From the NCBI GenBank assembly GCA_030248135.1, contig JASANC010001108.1:1-64000 (forward strand): a DNA stretch of 64,000 nt, given 5' to 3'. Every line of letters begins with the position of its first letter. Positions within the stretch are counted from its first letter, which is position 1. Positions 29,401 to 44,400 of the stretch are shown here, in pieces. Position numbers and translations under genes: made by a program. Source of the DNA: Theristus sp. LFF4_11 (taxonomy: Eukaryota; Nematoda; Chromadorea; Monhysterida; Xyalidae). The notes under the pieces were generated by a model. That model did not search any database. It saw nothing but the letters and a program-made list of their open reading frames with translations, and had not been told where the DNA came from.

Positions 29401-32400
29401 GGTATTGAAAATGTTCAAAATAATCTGTATTCTTTTGTGCAGGACGTTACAAACGAATCAGATTTCAAAACTTGAGCGTTTAGAATGGTTTTTCTCATCT
29501 GTGTCAGTCAGTGCCGATGTGCTGTCATGTTCCTTGCGGATTTTTTCAACTATACCCGTTCTTCCCTTTCGGATTTCAAAAAGAATCGATCAAGTTCATT
29601 CTTTGTATAATTTCAACTATGCACGTTCTTCCCTTTCGGATTTCAAAAAAAATCGATGAAGTTCATTATTTGCATAAATATATTGACACGCATCATTGAA
29701 TCGAAGTTCTGTTGATCACTTTACTCTTCTAGCTTGATGCTTAAGTGATCAGTTTGTGTTCAGTTCTGGTCATGTTTTCCACTGGAAAAAAAGAAATCTT
29801 AACGAGCACAACATTTTTATAAAGCCACTGAAAGTGTTTGCTTGAATTTGAATATATTTTTGGTGAAATTGTCATCCTGCTTGAGCATTTACCTTCAACA
29901 TCAATTAAAATGTTCCCCTCTTTTTAGCCTGTTTCACCAAAAATCGTTATTACATATAAAATAAGTTCCGGGTTGGCTCAGTTCTGTTTATGAAGAGTGC
30001 TTAATATTCAAGTGTTTTGAAGACTTTGAAGTGGTTTGCTTTATTTGAAATGCAACTGCAATTGTTTCTACTTCAATATTCGATAGAAGTTTCAACTTCA
30101 GCTTTACTGGTTTCCAATGACGTGCACGACGATACCATCGATCGGCCATTACCGATCCGTACCAGTTAGCATTAATTCTCTTAAATGCGTAATTAATTAT
30201 GAGACAGACAACGAAGTCCTTTAGTTTTAATAACAACAAAAGGCGAGACTACGATGAATGCCCACTGCAATTAAATAACTCTTTAACTGCGCCGGCTTGA
30301 GTGTGCGCGCCTGCTTTGCGCTCGTTTAAGCGTGTTGTGATGTGATTGACGCAATAACGGTTTTCATTCAGTGTATCCATTTAGATAATGAAGCCCACGG
30401 TACAACAGTTCTCCACACATTATCTCTACACCACTATGCCACCGAGTGATATCGAATGTCACGTCATGACACCATCGTCATTATGACATTGTTTCACTTC
30501 ATCTAAACTTAAACCACACGCATTGTTTGTGGCAAATGAATTGGCGTTCCCCGTTCATTAACGATGGCTTTAATTGCGGTTGTAATTGGACTTCATTAAC
30601 TAACACCGCGCACATTTTCGTGTCGTGCTGTGTACTAAGCAACAGAGAGGGCGCTTGACACCAAGTGTTCACCAATTGTGCCTATCACTGTCCACCAGCG
30701 GACTCTAAAGCGGTTCTGTATTTGTTTACTGTGAACACATAAAACAAAAGTATAATTTGACTTTTGCCAAAAAATAGTAACTCTGCAACATGATCTGTCC
30801 ACTGTCAACTCTGCTGCCGCTGTTAATCGGTGTCAGCGACGAAGAAAACAATACTAACCCCGAAGTAGTGTCAACCTTCACCGGTTCCATGATGAAAATT
30901 AAAAAGCAATTCCCACTGAACGAGACAGCCAGTCCGTTTCTGCCATCCTATGTGTCCTTCATCTATAACCACCGTAACGAGTTACTTCACGCATTGCTGA
31001 CTCCGTCGAATGCCATCTTGTGGCGAATCATGCTTGTCGCATTCGCCTACATTGGGCTGTACGCTACGGCGAAGGGTGTACTGGTAATTTCAAAACTGGT
31101 CGAAAAGCATTCACTGCTACAGGTGAGCTGTGTTGTTCACTTATCGGCTGAATACAATCCATAGTCGAAAAAATGGTTTATCCAAATCGGTTATCAACAA
31201 TTTTTGTTCAACAGGCAGCAACAATCATCCACTTTGTCTGCCTTCAAAACTTCAGTCTGCAGCTATTATTATGTGCGCGCTTGTTATTGGACGAGATTCG
31301 TTCCGTTTACGCTGAGACGTTAACACCAACCGTTACACCGATTTTGGTCGCCAAATGGATGACGTCATTGCTGGCTCATTGGTCGTCGCTAACGGCATCC
31401 GTCAAGTGCGTTGCGCGAGATTTCATTGCATTAATCAACCTTATATTCTTTTTAATCCAGACCTTGAGAGTGATCGAATGAGTTTTCATTGCAGCATCTA
31501 TTCGATTCTGCTGATCTCACTACTGCACTATCTGGCCGTCTGTCACCCGATATTCTTTCGCGCGCACAACGATAGGAAACGCAATCTGGCGCATGCGTTG
31601 CTCGTGTTGCTGGCCGTACTTGGCGCCGCCGAGTTCTGCCGCTGGTATATTGAGACGACCGTCTTGAGTGGACTGAAAAATCAACTCGATTGGGTCGACT
31701 GTCCACGAATATACGCGAATAAAGGCGAACATTTGGCGACAAAAACCGACGAGCTGATAATACTGATCATTCAGTATCTGTTACCCGCGATCGCATTGAT
31801 GTACATGGATGTTAACGTTTTGTGGAAGCAAGTGATGAATTATAGAAAGAAGCTGGTGAGAGGTGTTCAGGGACGATATGTATTTTTTGATTGCTTAACG
31901 TTGTTTGCTAATAACCACGATGGCTCATCTTAAACGCATGACCCAAACCAATTCACTCCCGTTTGCGTCGCAAAAATTTTCAGAATCAAACCGCCAATAT
32001 GGAGTCAATGCTGCAGCGAAGCCGTCAAGTCAGCACCTGCACCGTAAATCAACGACAGCACTCGGCGTTGAACCTTTTGACACCCATACCGTTCAAGCAT
32101 TCCCTGACCCGAACGAATGCTCAACGATGTTCAACGCTACAACAATGCGACGAACGCCGAATCGCATCGCAACGAAAACGCTCTGCGTCCGAGCCGTATT
32201 TTTTCGGCAAAAGAAGCCTCAAGCTGAAGAAGATGAAAGCAAGAATCAGTCAAAGGACGATTCCGATCGACGAGGAGCACGGTCCGAACGAAACGTCGAA
32301 ACTGAACGTAAAGTGTCATAGAGGTTTCCTTTCGAGTTATCGATTGAAGTTCGGTCCCCAGTAAATTTTAGTGATTCACGTTTGCTGCGACTTACTTTCT

Positions 32401-35400
32401 CGTTTAGCCTCAAAATCAAAACGATAATAGCGAAATGAGTCAGGACCAGAGCGGCGCAAATGCGTACGCCGACAGCAGTAACAACTCTGTTTCGGCGTGG
32501 ATGGTCACGAAACTGGCTGCAGAAAAGGCGCGTTCGAAATCGATGTTATTCTATCGAAATCAACTCATTCGCTCAGTGTAAGTGATAAACAAATTGTTTT
32601 GAAACTTTCTATTAAAAAATAGCTTAACGCCTATCATAAGAACTAGCAGAAACAGCAGAGATCTCTCCATTATGAAACAGTTCGATACTATTGTTCAACG
32701 CACCGCTCGTCTCGATGCGACTATGGAGCATCATGGTCGCCGAAGAAACGCGTTCATTTGAGAGACCGATTAATACGACACTGACATCGTCGGCGAACGG
32801 CGAAAACATTCATGGCAAAACGACAAACTCAATCGATCCGTTTCGAAGTAATGTCGCAGCGAACGATCTATTTAAGCCGGAGAGCAAATCGGCGCTACTG
32901 CTGACCGTCAGTCATTTGCTGTTTTACGGACAGTTTTTCTGTTTCGCGCCGATCGCCGTTTGGACAATTCGACCGCATGAGCACATCTGCAAGTGTCCAC
33001 CGGCGGGCGAGCAGCGCGACGGTCGCTGTGCTACGAATGCACTCAAAGTGCTGCCGCGACAGAGCAGCAGCAACAAGACGAAATCATCGTCCATTCACGG
33101 GCTGTTATCGAAATACAGCCGCCAGGTGTCCGTGATCGACGTGGCCGCGATGTTTCGGCGTAACATGGAATTGAAGGAGACGGTACGCGCGTTGCTGTCC
33201 GTGAAACGACACAGCAGGAACAAGCGCCATGGTCGAACGGCCGTGCACGACTTTCGATCCGAATAATTTTTATTTCAAATACATTAGGCATGATATTTTT
33301 GATTACTATAGGCTGTTAACACCTTCACAGTTTCTTGATGACGATAACAATCAATGTTTTTATTGATTTGATTGTTCATTGAAGTTCTGCTGTCACTTTT
33401 TCATATTATTATTATTAAAAGTTTTCGCCGTTTTGTATTTGGTAACCTGCGCATTACCTGCGCTTATTTACTTACATCATCATTTTTAACGTTGTTATAT
33501 TTGGTTTGTTTAATTATCGGCATTTTCCGTCTGCTTAATTGTTATTCTTGTAATCAAAATGCTTCAGCATATTTCGCGAAAAGTTCCATGCTGTCCTTTT
33601 TCAATAAAAACTTCGCCACAAAACGGGGTACATGACATTGAGACGCAGACGCAGCCGCTGCGTCAGAAAAACTATCGAGTTAGGATTTTTTTCTCAACAA
33701 TAACTTTATTTCTGTTTATTAGCTGAGATGCTAGAAAAACAGAGAGCATGTTAATCGGAAGCTGGACATAGGCTTGCGCTTGGTCTGGTCAATGTAAAAT
33801 CACGAGTCAGTTTCACTGCCGCAAGCGGCTTATTCCAACTGGCCGAAACGAGCGAAACGAAACGATGTTCAATCAAGGTGCGTTGTCTGCTCTGCAGTGT
33901 TCCAGCGTCCGAGCTTTTTTGTTTTAGAGGTGACCGAAAAGCCTGTTCACATGCAGTCTGGCTGACGCTAATTTGGTGGAACACCTTTCAGCTGTGGCAG
34001 CAATGAACAACAACAACAACAAACACCCCTTTTTGCAGTCACCCAGTCAGCATTTCTGGAGTTTTAACGATCAGACAGACAGTAACCATGTGGTTCACTG
34101 TCCTGGCTTAAGTTGGTCTATATCGTCGTTAACTTCCCATGCGGGAGAAAAAAATCGCGACAACGACTTCAATGTCAATAGGTGCATTGCTGCAACGAAC
34201 GATTCTGGTAACCGTTTTCCTGCATGACACCGTGGCACCGACCGGTCCGCAAATTCAAGTCAGTCTTTTTTTTGAAAAGACAGACAACAACGGCAGAAAG
34301 TTCTCGATCCGTATAAAAAACAAAAATACAAAAAGCGACTCTTAAAATCGTTTTTCGAAGAACCAAAAACCGCAACAGCAACACAACGCCAACCAACCAG
34401 TCTGCGTGTCGGGCATGAGCGGTGCGAGCGTCAACGGGCGGGCCATGGTGAGCGCAACCGCCGGCACGTGCGCCTCCATCAACAGTCGCAAATGGTGGTC
34501 GGTCTGTAGCGACAGCTCGCGCCAATTCGTGACGCAGTCGAATTTGCTCGCTTGCTTCGAAATGCCTGGTTTTTTCATCGAAACTTTGCTTTCAGCGCTT
34601 TCGAAGACCGCTAGACCGTCTTTGTTTTTTTGCTCGCAGCCTGAATGGTAGCGCGCCAGACTCTTCTTGTCCGTGCGTACAGTCGGACACGCCGAGTAGT
34701 GAAACAGGGCTCGTGTACTATTCCGGCCCGCGAAATTCCGGCCCGGAGAATTCCGACCCGATGAATTTTCGCCAGCAAGACCAATATTAAACCACACGAA
34801 GTAATTTTTTGGCAATAAAATTGTGAATAAATGAATTCATGCAGCTAGTTTGATGCTTTGTTAGCCGTGCAGAACTATACCTGAGGTTTGTATTTTTTGT
34901 TCCAGCAAGTTGAACATAATGACTTGACTTCTTAAACTTAAACTTAAATGACTTGAACATAAAGTTTCTGCACTAGTGCCTCCCCCCTCGAAATTTGCAT
35001 ACACTCCGATTTGTATACATTCTTAAAGGTGATTTTTTATTTTTGACCAGAACTTGCTCGCAATGACTTGTTGTAGGTTCCTAATCCAAATCCTAAGCCA
35101 AGCCTTTTTGATAAGGTAAAAGGGTCACAAATCCTGTTCATGATAAAAAATAATCGTTTTATTTGTAATTTCTTTCTTTCCAAAAGGTTTCTCTTTCCAA
35201 AAAAGCAACAGGACGAACATCATTGAAAATACACTGCAACATGTGAACATCGATATTTTTTATTTTATTATTTTATTACCAAAATCACTTCGTGTGGTTT
35301 AATATTGTTCGTGTTGGCGAAAATTCTCCGGGCCGGAATTCTTCGGGCCGGAATTCTTCGGGTCGGAATTCTTCGGGCCGGAATGAGCGGGCCGGAACTC

Positions 35401-38400
35401 TTCAGGCCGGAATTAGCGGGCCGGAATTGTACCCCCCCCCCTTGAAACAGGCACTTAATGACAGGAAGAAACTTGATGGAGCGCCCAAGATGACGGCGTT
35501 CCACTGTGCGCTTTTCTGGCTTCACCCCCAAACAAAAAACGCGGCCCGCAATTCGTTACCAATGGTGGTCGTCGACGAATCGGCGTGCTTCACGGACACT
35601 TCCAGGAACTGCATGTGCGTGCTCGCCACTGTGCTCGTCGCCAGCACGCATTCGTACTCGACGCCGCCGCCAAATGCGTCATCGGTGCGAGTCGGTTCCA
35701 CCGTCGTTGACGACTGTTGCTGTTGATGATGCCGATACGAGGCAGATTGAGCGGCCTGACTCAGCGCCGGCGGTCGACTCGGCGGCACTGCGGTGCTCGA
35801 CTGAAGTGTGAAGCATCAATTCATCAATCAAACAACAAAACAATCAATCAACCAAAACGTCAATCAAGAGAAAACCAATCAATAAAATTTTAAACAATCG
35901 ATCACCAGAGACCAATCAGACAAATCACGAATCAATTGGAAATTCGTACAGCTCCAGCAGTCACCACCAGTAAATCGACCAACATAAACCGGTCAACAAT
36001 CACAAATCACCGATCACAAATTGTAACCGATCAATCACGTGATCAGTTAACAAATCACTCAACCACTCATCAGTCATTCATCAAGCAGCCAATCAATCAT
36101 CAATCACTCCACTATAATCAATCACCATCGAATCAGTGACCTTTTGCTCTCCAACGAGCGTCGTCGCGGCGAGCACGAATCGATCGGCAGACGCGAGCAC
36201 CAACGACGGACGCACGAGCGAATCGGCGCGTTCCAGGTCGGAGCGAGCGATCGTCTTCTCGACGAGTCCACACTGGAACACCGCTGCGGTGACGCGCGGC
36301 AATGTCAGGTGAATCTTGAAAGTGCAAACGGCAAAAATGCGTTCCTCAAAGCGTTTTCTTGAAAAAGCGCTGATCAAAAACCAAATCAAACGTCAACAGA
36401 ATAGGTGAGTGAACCGCTGTCGATGTCTTTCTGACCAACAAGCATGCTGGCAACACGCGCATCATTCATACCCGTGCGACGGTGCGACCGCCGCGACACG
36501 GTGCACGTTGCATCAGACTAATAATACAGACGCTTTCTTATGCAAATTAATTCCTCTTTGCGTACTGTGCAGCAAAATTGAGTTGCCGAACAATAAGGAG
36601 TCAAAAAGTTGCAGAATAAATAGTAAATCGTCGCAATTCTCAGCAACCGTGTACCGCGTTGCCCAGCACACCGTTGGACCGTCACTCCAGCGTAAGGCGC
36701 AGTGAATAAGCGACCGCGAACACGGCGTTTCGTGATTTATGAAATATATATCCGAATTTGTGAATATGTCCGCATTCCGAACGGCAACCTGAATGCGTTG
36801 CATTTCACTCTGCGTCTGCGTCAGCGTGTCCGAGCCGGATGCCACCGGCGCCGAGCCGATCGGCGCAGCAACGCCGGGCGACAGACTGTGCCGCTCGTTT
36901 CGATCAGCGCGCTCGACGGCGGCCGTTCGCGGGCGCGGAATGAGCGGCTGCCGATGTTGGCCGAACGAGCACCGCGTGAACAGCTGCTGGATGATGAACA
37001 GCGGATGCTGGCGCGTCCACTCGGCGGCGCCCGACTGCAGCAGGCGGTCGCACACCTGGCACAAAAATGCAAACAAAATAAAACGTCGCGTTCACCGTTC
37101 TGGAGATGGCCGAGAAAACGAGCCTTGAAGAACCTGCAGAGAGCTTACAGTCGAACTCAAAATTATAGGCAGTCCGCTGATTGGTTGGCAGGCAGGCATT
37201 GCTGTGGTAGCGTCGCCTGTCGGAGTCTGTCGTTCTGCATAGAAAGCATGCGTCACGTGACCACCAACCAATCAGCTGATTCCCCATAATTTAGAGTTCG
37301 ACTGTAGTGATGAAAAGCTAGCGCGATACCATTTCACAGTGTCGTCAATAAACTACCAAACATCAAAACCTACAAAACAGAAAAAACAACAAAAAGCGAA
37401 CATCTTCGCAGTAATTCAATATCAGCTCCGTACTCATCGTCGACCTCATCAACACATAAAAAAACTCAAAACTACGATGATCAACGCACCTCGAAGCTCA
37501 GCGGCGTCACGAACAACTGCGCGCGATCGCCGATGGTGCCGTTGATCTCGACGTTCTTGCTGTCGGATGGCGCCGGTTTTGTTGCGGCCGTCGGCGAAAC
37601 GAGAGGCACCACAGCTGAGAAAGTTGAGAGAGAGGGAAAAACATAATCAAAACGTGACAATCCAACCAGTCGACTGGTTGCATGACTACTGTTGATCATC
37701 GCATTAAGTGGTGCGCACAGTAAAACTCAGTCATTCACCAAGTTTTTTCAGTTTCCACCATGTTCACCACCAAAACCGATTACAGAGCAAAACGAAAAAC
37801 AAAATACAACCAAAATAGAACAATAATTAGGTGCAGAGACACTCAACGTGCAAAAAAACGGGTTCTCAGTCAGTATCTTCAGTCAACTACACAATGCAGT
37901 GCAGTGATCCTGCGAGCTGCTCCCACCGACCTCGCAGTGCGCTCGTATTTTGCTGCGGTGTCGTGGCGGTGGTCGCCGTCGGCGTCGCCGGTGACACCGG
38001 ATTGGAGCGAGAGTGCAATTCAATCGCGTTGATTCCGTTCAGCAGCGATTGTGGCGAGTCAAAGTCGCAGTTCACCGATAAATACTCGAGCAGATCGCCG
38101 CTGACGGGCGCGTACGCGAACTGCGTCAGGTATTTGCTGGAAATGGTGCAAAATGATGAACACGTTTTTCGTACAACCGCGTTGCTTCGCGCGACACCAA
38201 AGTTGTTCCAGTGAGTTGCTAGCTACGGAGAGTCTTTGCTTTTGGTTCTGCGAGTCGATGTGTTTGCAGACGTCGAAAGGAGATTAGTTTCATGCTTGAT
38301 GCGGCAAATTGAAAAGTGACCCGGACAGATCGCAGGGACTCGGGTGCCAAGTCCCGCGTCACGCAAGAAACCGCTTTCCTAACTATGCGTGCATTGCGAG

Positions 38401-41400
38401 TCGCAGAACCATAAAAAAAGGAGAATACCATCTACAACAGTCAAACAACGAAACGAGCTGCATCCGTTCACAATTTCCACCGATCGTTTCAGCCTCGCAG
38501 CCACACCTGTACTGCATCATCAGCAAGTCCGACTGGAGCAGCGGTCGAGTGACGTGCGACGCGAGGTTGACGTCGTTCTCCTCGACCGTCGTGTGGTACG
38601 AATCGGCACTGCTCAGCGCGCTGCCGCGTCGCGCGAGCACAAACTCATCAGCAGCGACGGTGCCGCCAGCCGACGGCGTCGACTCCAAGCGCACCGCCGC
38701 CGCCACCGACGCTTGTCGACCTGTGCAAAGTTTTTTGTGGTTTTTTTTTGTGTCGTTTCAGTCTCCAAATGAAATTGGTTCTTATTCAAAAAGAGCACAA
38801 ATCATCAATCAAACAATCAATCAATCAAATCGATGCAATACAGATTTCGAGCAATCGATACACGTTGAATTTGCTGTGAAACAGTGAAACGGTAAAACCG
38901 GGTGGTACAAGCATGCGCTATCTAAAGCAAAAGTGCAGCAAATCCAACACCAGTCATTTTTCGCTTGAAAAAAAAAGATTTAGTGCATTCAGTTCTTGTC
39001 ATGCCTCCGAACAAGTGCTCCTCAAACGAAAGTGTATCCCTCCCAACCAGAGCGCGTCACTCAAAACAGACTAAAAAGCGCCACTAAAAACGTTTCTTGC
39101 GTATCGCGTGTCCGTGCCAGACCACGATGAAACGGCCCAGTCTGGTTTCCATTCACAATTGGATGCACTAATGCGCGCACATACATGCCGCCGCTGCTGA
39201 ATCAACCGACTGCACAACGGCGCTGCGCCAGAGATTGCCGCCGTTGGTCGCCGCCATGTGCTCCGCCCAGTCAGTGCACGTGAACACTGAAACAAACAGA
39301 AATGCCATTTCGCAGCGCCTGATCAGCAAAATGTAGAAATCTAAACAGTGTACAGTTGATGTGTGAATCACAGAAAATCGACCGGATTGGCTGCATTTCA
39401 AATTGGGCTCACTGATTGGTCCAACAACCGGCTCGACGCGGCCAATCAACGTGCAAAATTCAAGCACCAGAATGGACAAGTTGCACGTTTTACAGTGTAG
39501 CAAACATCGTCCAGTGAGAACCAATCCAGACCAGATGGTCTAACCGCCGTGTGGTCGTGTTTTTTTAACAGGGGTGCACTGATGAGAACACCTGAATGTT
39601 GAGTGTCTGCACCTAATTGCGAAACACTCATGAATCACTATTATTCTGTTTTGGTTGTATTTAACAGCAAATAAAAAAAAACATTCGGGCTTTCTATCTA
39701 ACCGGGCTTCTCGTCGTAATAGATGCTCTGAAACGCAACGGTGCCCTCTGGCGTTTTGTGATTTCGTATTTTCAGCGGCACATTTGCGAGCGGCTGCAGC
39801 GGACACTCGAACCAGGTCGGGCCCAAATGATCGGCGCCGAAAAACTGCGCGCCACCCACGCAGCCGCACGTCGGCGCTGTCGCGTCCCAGAGGAACGTCA
39901 GACGGGCGTTCTTGGTGTCGTGATTCTGGCGGAGAAAAAGTGTTTGTGATTGATTGTTTTGATTTTTCAGAACTCGCACACCGTGCAGCAGTTCAGGTAA
40001 ATTGAGCTCAGTTTTAGGTGCTGGTGCTGAATGGGGGAGGCAAATGGGTACAACTTCAATGAACAGTAACAAAATTCCTGCTTGGCGCATTTCGATTCAA
40101 CCAATCCATGTGAGCGAGGGCGTCAGAGTTATTAGATTCTACAATCAACCCGTTGAATGTAACAATAATTTTATTTACAAACCAACTCTAAAAACATTGA
40201 TTAAGCACATTAATGTCCTACATCCGTTCGTTTGTTGAAGCACGATGCAACTTGCATTCAGAGCAACTTTTCCGATTTCGTATTTCAACCTTCACTTTCA
40301 ATAAACACTTCAATACAAGCGGTCTCAACCTCAACACCTGGCGATGAGGTCATACGCCTCGTGTTGGTCGGACGTCACCCAAACCGAAATCCACAAATCA
40401 CAGAAACAGATACGAATCGCTTCACTCCGGTTTTACGCAAAACGAACCTTCATGAACTCGTGTCGCTGCCTCTGGCGCAGTCCGGCGGTGGCGTGGCCGT
40501 CCAACGGCAGTGACACGTCGACACGGGTGCCGCTCAGTCGTGCGTGGCCGCAGCACAGCCACCGACGGGCGGTGTCCGTGTTGTCGACGATGAATCGAAA
40601 CAGGCAAAACAAACAGCAATACTCTGCTCGGTGCTGCGTGTTTTTTAGTGATAATGCGACTCAACACACGCCTTGACCGGCGTCTGTTTCATGCTTGGTC
40701 GGCGGCAATTCAAAACTGCTGAAGTGACCCGACCCGACACCCGGTCGCCGAATCCGGGTCATTCAGGCATGCTTGAATTGCCGCGTCAAGGATGAAACTG
40801 TGCCTTTGAAAATTCTTTTCGACAATTGTCAACACGTTGAGTCGCAGAACCAAAGTATTTGGAATGCATTAGTGCAGATTCCGCTTTCGTAGGTTTTAAA
40901 ATTGAAATCTAATCCCAGATTTCTGCAATTTTCTGCAGCTGCGACTTCTGAGCGAAACACAAACTGATTAATTCATAGGATTCGTCTGATTCAGACTGGA
41001 TCAACGATTTAGATCCGCAGACACGGCGCTCCAACCCTATCTGCAAACAAAAGCCCCTGCTTGCAATTCACATTTCTCATTTCTCTCACGTTTCACCAAA
41101 ATTTCTGCAACAGCCAACAAAAACAAAACGCTCACTGCGTGCAAGCGAGATTCGGCAGACAGAGACTCAGTCCCCAATTGACCGTGGTCGAATGAATGTT
41201 GCAGAGGCCGAGACGCGCGGTGCCCACAGACAAGCGGACGAATGAGTGCCGCTCTGCGATCGCCAATTGCACTCCGTCGAGAGCGAGGCGAAACTGCATG
41301 CAAAATTGACAAGGAATTCAAATTGAAATTTTTATTTAAAAAACAGTTTTGCAACACGTCTGTTCACCCACCAAGTTTACGGCTCAGTTTCAAAATAAAA

Positions 41401-44400
41401 ACGTCATATTTATAACACAAAACAAGTTTGGGGTGAATAACAATCAACAAGAAATCCAAAATCCTTGATGATCAATCCAAATTTTGAGCCATTTCGGTTC
41501 TGCCTATCAAATAAAGTTCGCCGCAAAGACCACATCATCCATCCATCCATCCATCCATTTTATTTCGCGAAAAGCAGGAAACTCCGATAAAACTGTATGA
41601 ACAGCATGAAATTCGGAGACCCAATGATTCAAATGGAACAATACTAATTGGCTGCACTATGGCGGCATTCGACCAATCAGCTGACTTCGCAGTCGACGGT
41701 GACTTCGCAAAACAAAAAACGCAATGGAACAAAAAAAACTCGCACCATGGAGTACTTCAGTTTGTGCTCTGTCAAACAAGCAACTGGGACACTGGAGCTG
41801 GAGCCAGGTGATTTAGGCAATTTTTGATTCGTTTGGATGTCAGTTGGCGAGTCAGTGAACCTTAAAATGATAAACAAATAGGTCATTGAGTGACCAGTTT
41901 TTTTAATAAAAAGTGGAATTTACGCAAATTGTACAACTCTTTGTTCACATACATCTATCTCATTGGCTGCATTTTCTTTTGAATATGCCGTTTTTCGAAC
42001 GACAACAACTAGGTCCGTGTGCAGTGCGCTCAAAAAGTTCGCGAAACTACAAGCTCTACACAGCAATGAAATGAACACCAAAGATGAAGAGAAAACACGA
42101 ACACCACCAATCGATTGGGAACGAAACCACCAAAGAAACAAATGTCCAGAACTTCCGTTTTTTCCCGAATTCACCCACCGTTCGGTGCATTCGGTTGGCG
42201 GTTGCATGTGCTGGCAGAACGCGTGATTGATTGGCGCCACCAGAAGCTCCTCCTCCGCTAGCAGCAAATGCAAGGACGTCTCGAAGAACTGCAGCACTTG
42301 TACGAGATCGGCCGGGTGCAACTGACCGGTCAGTTTGCCGACTAGAATCTGTGTCAGAAACTCAAAAAACTAATCGGGGAACAACACCGAACAGACGTGA
42401 GATTTCATGTTGAACTTTGCGTTCATGAATGCAATGCCTCGGCGGCCATCCATCGCACCGGAATCAGACGTTTACCCATCGGTCGACAGTAAATGTTCCA
42501 GAATGTTTAGGGTTTCCGGCGGCGGGATTTTTTTATATTAAGCAATTATGTTTTTTTTCAATTTGTACAAACAGCTTGTTTACATGCCAACGCACCAAAT
42601 TGAGGCTACAATATAAGTTGTCGATATACAGTCCACTCAGAAGTTAGAAAGAAAGTGCAATCTGTAGGAATAAAATTGACAACATGAAATCGAAATGTGT
42701 CATTCTACGTACATCTAGAGACAAAAAAGTCGTCAACCCTAATGCAGCCAATCAGCTACCCGGTTTTGAATGGTCAAAAACAAAAAAAACTCGCACACAC
42801 GGACACACACACCTCCATCATCCAGGCGTACTCGCACGTCGGCGCGTCTGGTGGACATTTGAAGTGCGAGAAACAGCCGTGGCCACGGAACTGGAACGCG
42901 TCCAAGCGCAGTTCGCCACCTTGTTCTGAAGGTTTGCAGAAACAGATTTTGGCGGGAATTTGAATCTGGCAAGCTGACTGGTCGAGTCGACCTAGTGAGC
43001 GGAACGGGAACCAATGAGCGACTCAAGCAAAAACAGCACCAAACAATCCAGCGAGCTGCACCGACTTTCAAGAGTAGGTTTTCGTTTTCAATGTACGAAA
43101 CTCGTGAATCCAGATCCAGAGAAAGGTGAACGATGGGTGGTATATCAGACGAACGATGGGTGGTCGAACAATCAATGGGAAAATTATCATTTTTGTAACA
43201 ATGGAAAACATCACGAAAAAAATCTTACGATGTTCGGCTTGAGGCGCGAATCGAACGTGGAACGGCGACAGAGCGACCTGGGTGGAAATCGAGTGATCAA
43301 CAATTTTGAAGACAAGAACATTGAACTTTCACACAATTGACACCCAAGGCAGCCTTCAACCCAGACCCGGTAAAACCAATCGCGGTCAGTGAAACCCACC
43401 ACTGTGCCACCACAAATGAGGCTTGGCTTAGGCGGGCGAGACAACCAACGAGTCTGGTTTGACCTGATGCCAACCAAACTCATTTCCCAGCACAAAGTCA
43501 ACTCGTGACAGAAAACCAAAACCAAAATCCAGCAACCAACAAGCGACCTGTAATCGAGTCTCGTGGAACTGCTTGTCCATCTCGAACACGAGATGCTCCA
43601 AATAGAGTCGTGGGCACGGCAGCCGGGTCGGGAGCGACTGCCCCGCCGCCCTGCGCGCGCTGTGCACCGTGCTGTAGACCGGGCAGATGCCCTCGGCCTC
43701 TTGCACGTCCAGCCAGATGCGCGTCGCCAGCGGGCGGTAAATGTGCGGGCGGAATTCGGCCGCATTATGACCGTAACGACGGCGGAGGGTCTGTGAATGT
43801 AGTCAGTTCATCGAATTAGTAAACCCCGTTCACAATTCTTTTAGTTGCCGCTTTACAGTTGCTTGCAGTTTTGTTGGAATGGAGATTTTCAAAAGGGAGT
43901 GTGCGGCACTTGTGACTTCCCTCCTTGAAAATCAAGCAATCATTGGTTGACCGATTTTAAAGACTTGGAAGCAGCTCTGCTCTGCTTTCCGAACTGCAGT
44001 CACTTCACAATCATTCTCACAATTAGAAAAAAACCAGTGACCTGTCGATCAAACTCGGCGATGTCCGTGAAATGGTCAGCAACACCAGCGAAGTTGTCTT
44101 TAAACTCGAATATTAGTCGAATTAGCAGACCGGTCAGTCTCACTTGCGGCCTTTTGACGGATACCTGAAATAAAAGTAGCGAACACTTGCGCACAGTCAT
44201 TCTGGGCTTTTCTGTAGTTGACGTTGCATCCAAAACCCACGGATGAATGTTTTGACGTTTTGACACATATCCTCAAAAGTGCGACAAACGTTGTATTTAA
44301 TCAAATAGCAGCCAGGCAAAAGGCGCCCCCCCCACTCAAATGCGTGTAAATCATACTGCGTGTGTTTTGTGTTGTGCTTCCAAAAAAAAACAATTATCAT

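Larger units (their letters stand above)
33267..34397. other. Receptor 3' region and right part of intron 29
   Basis: Holds the receptor's probable 3' untranslated region to about 33,620 and one repeat (33,885-34,025). Nothing else recognised. Confidence 0.55.

Noticed and set aside
31905..32321. 138-residue plus-strand frame over the receptor's third loop
   Set aside because: Another frame of receptor exon 4. The frame joining exons 3 and 5 in phase is the other one.
43211..43500. Extension of the minus frame downstream of exon 15
   Set aside because: It is in a different frame from exon 15 and no donor/acceptor pair fits; treated as intron despite a VVGFTDRDW stretch.
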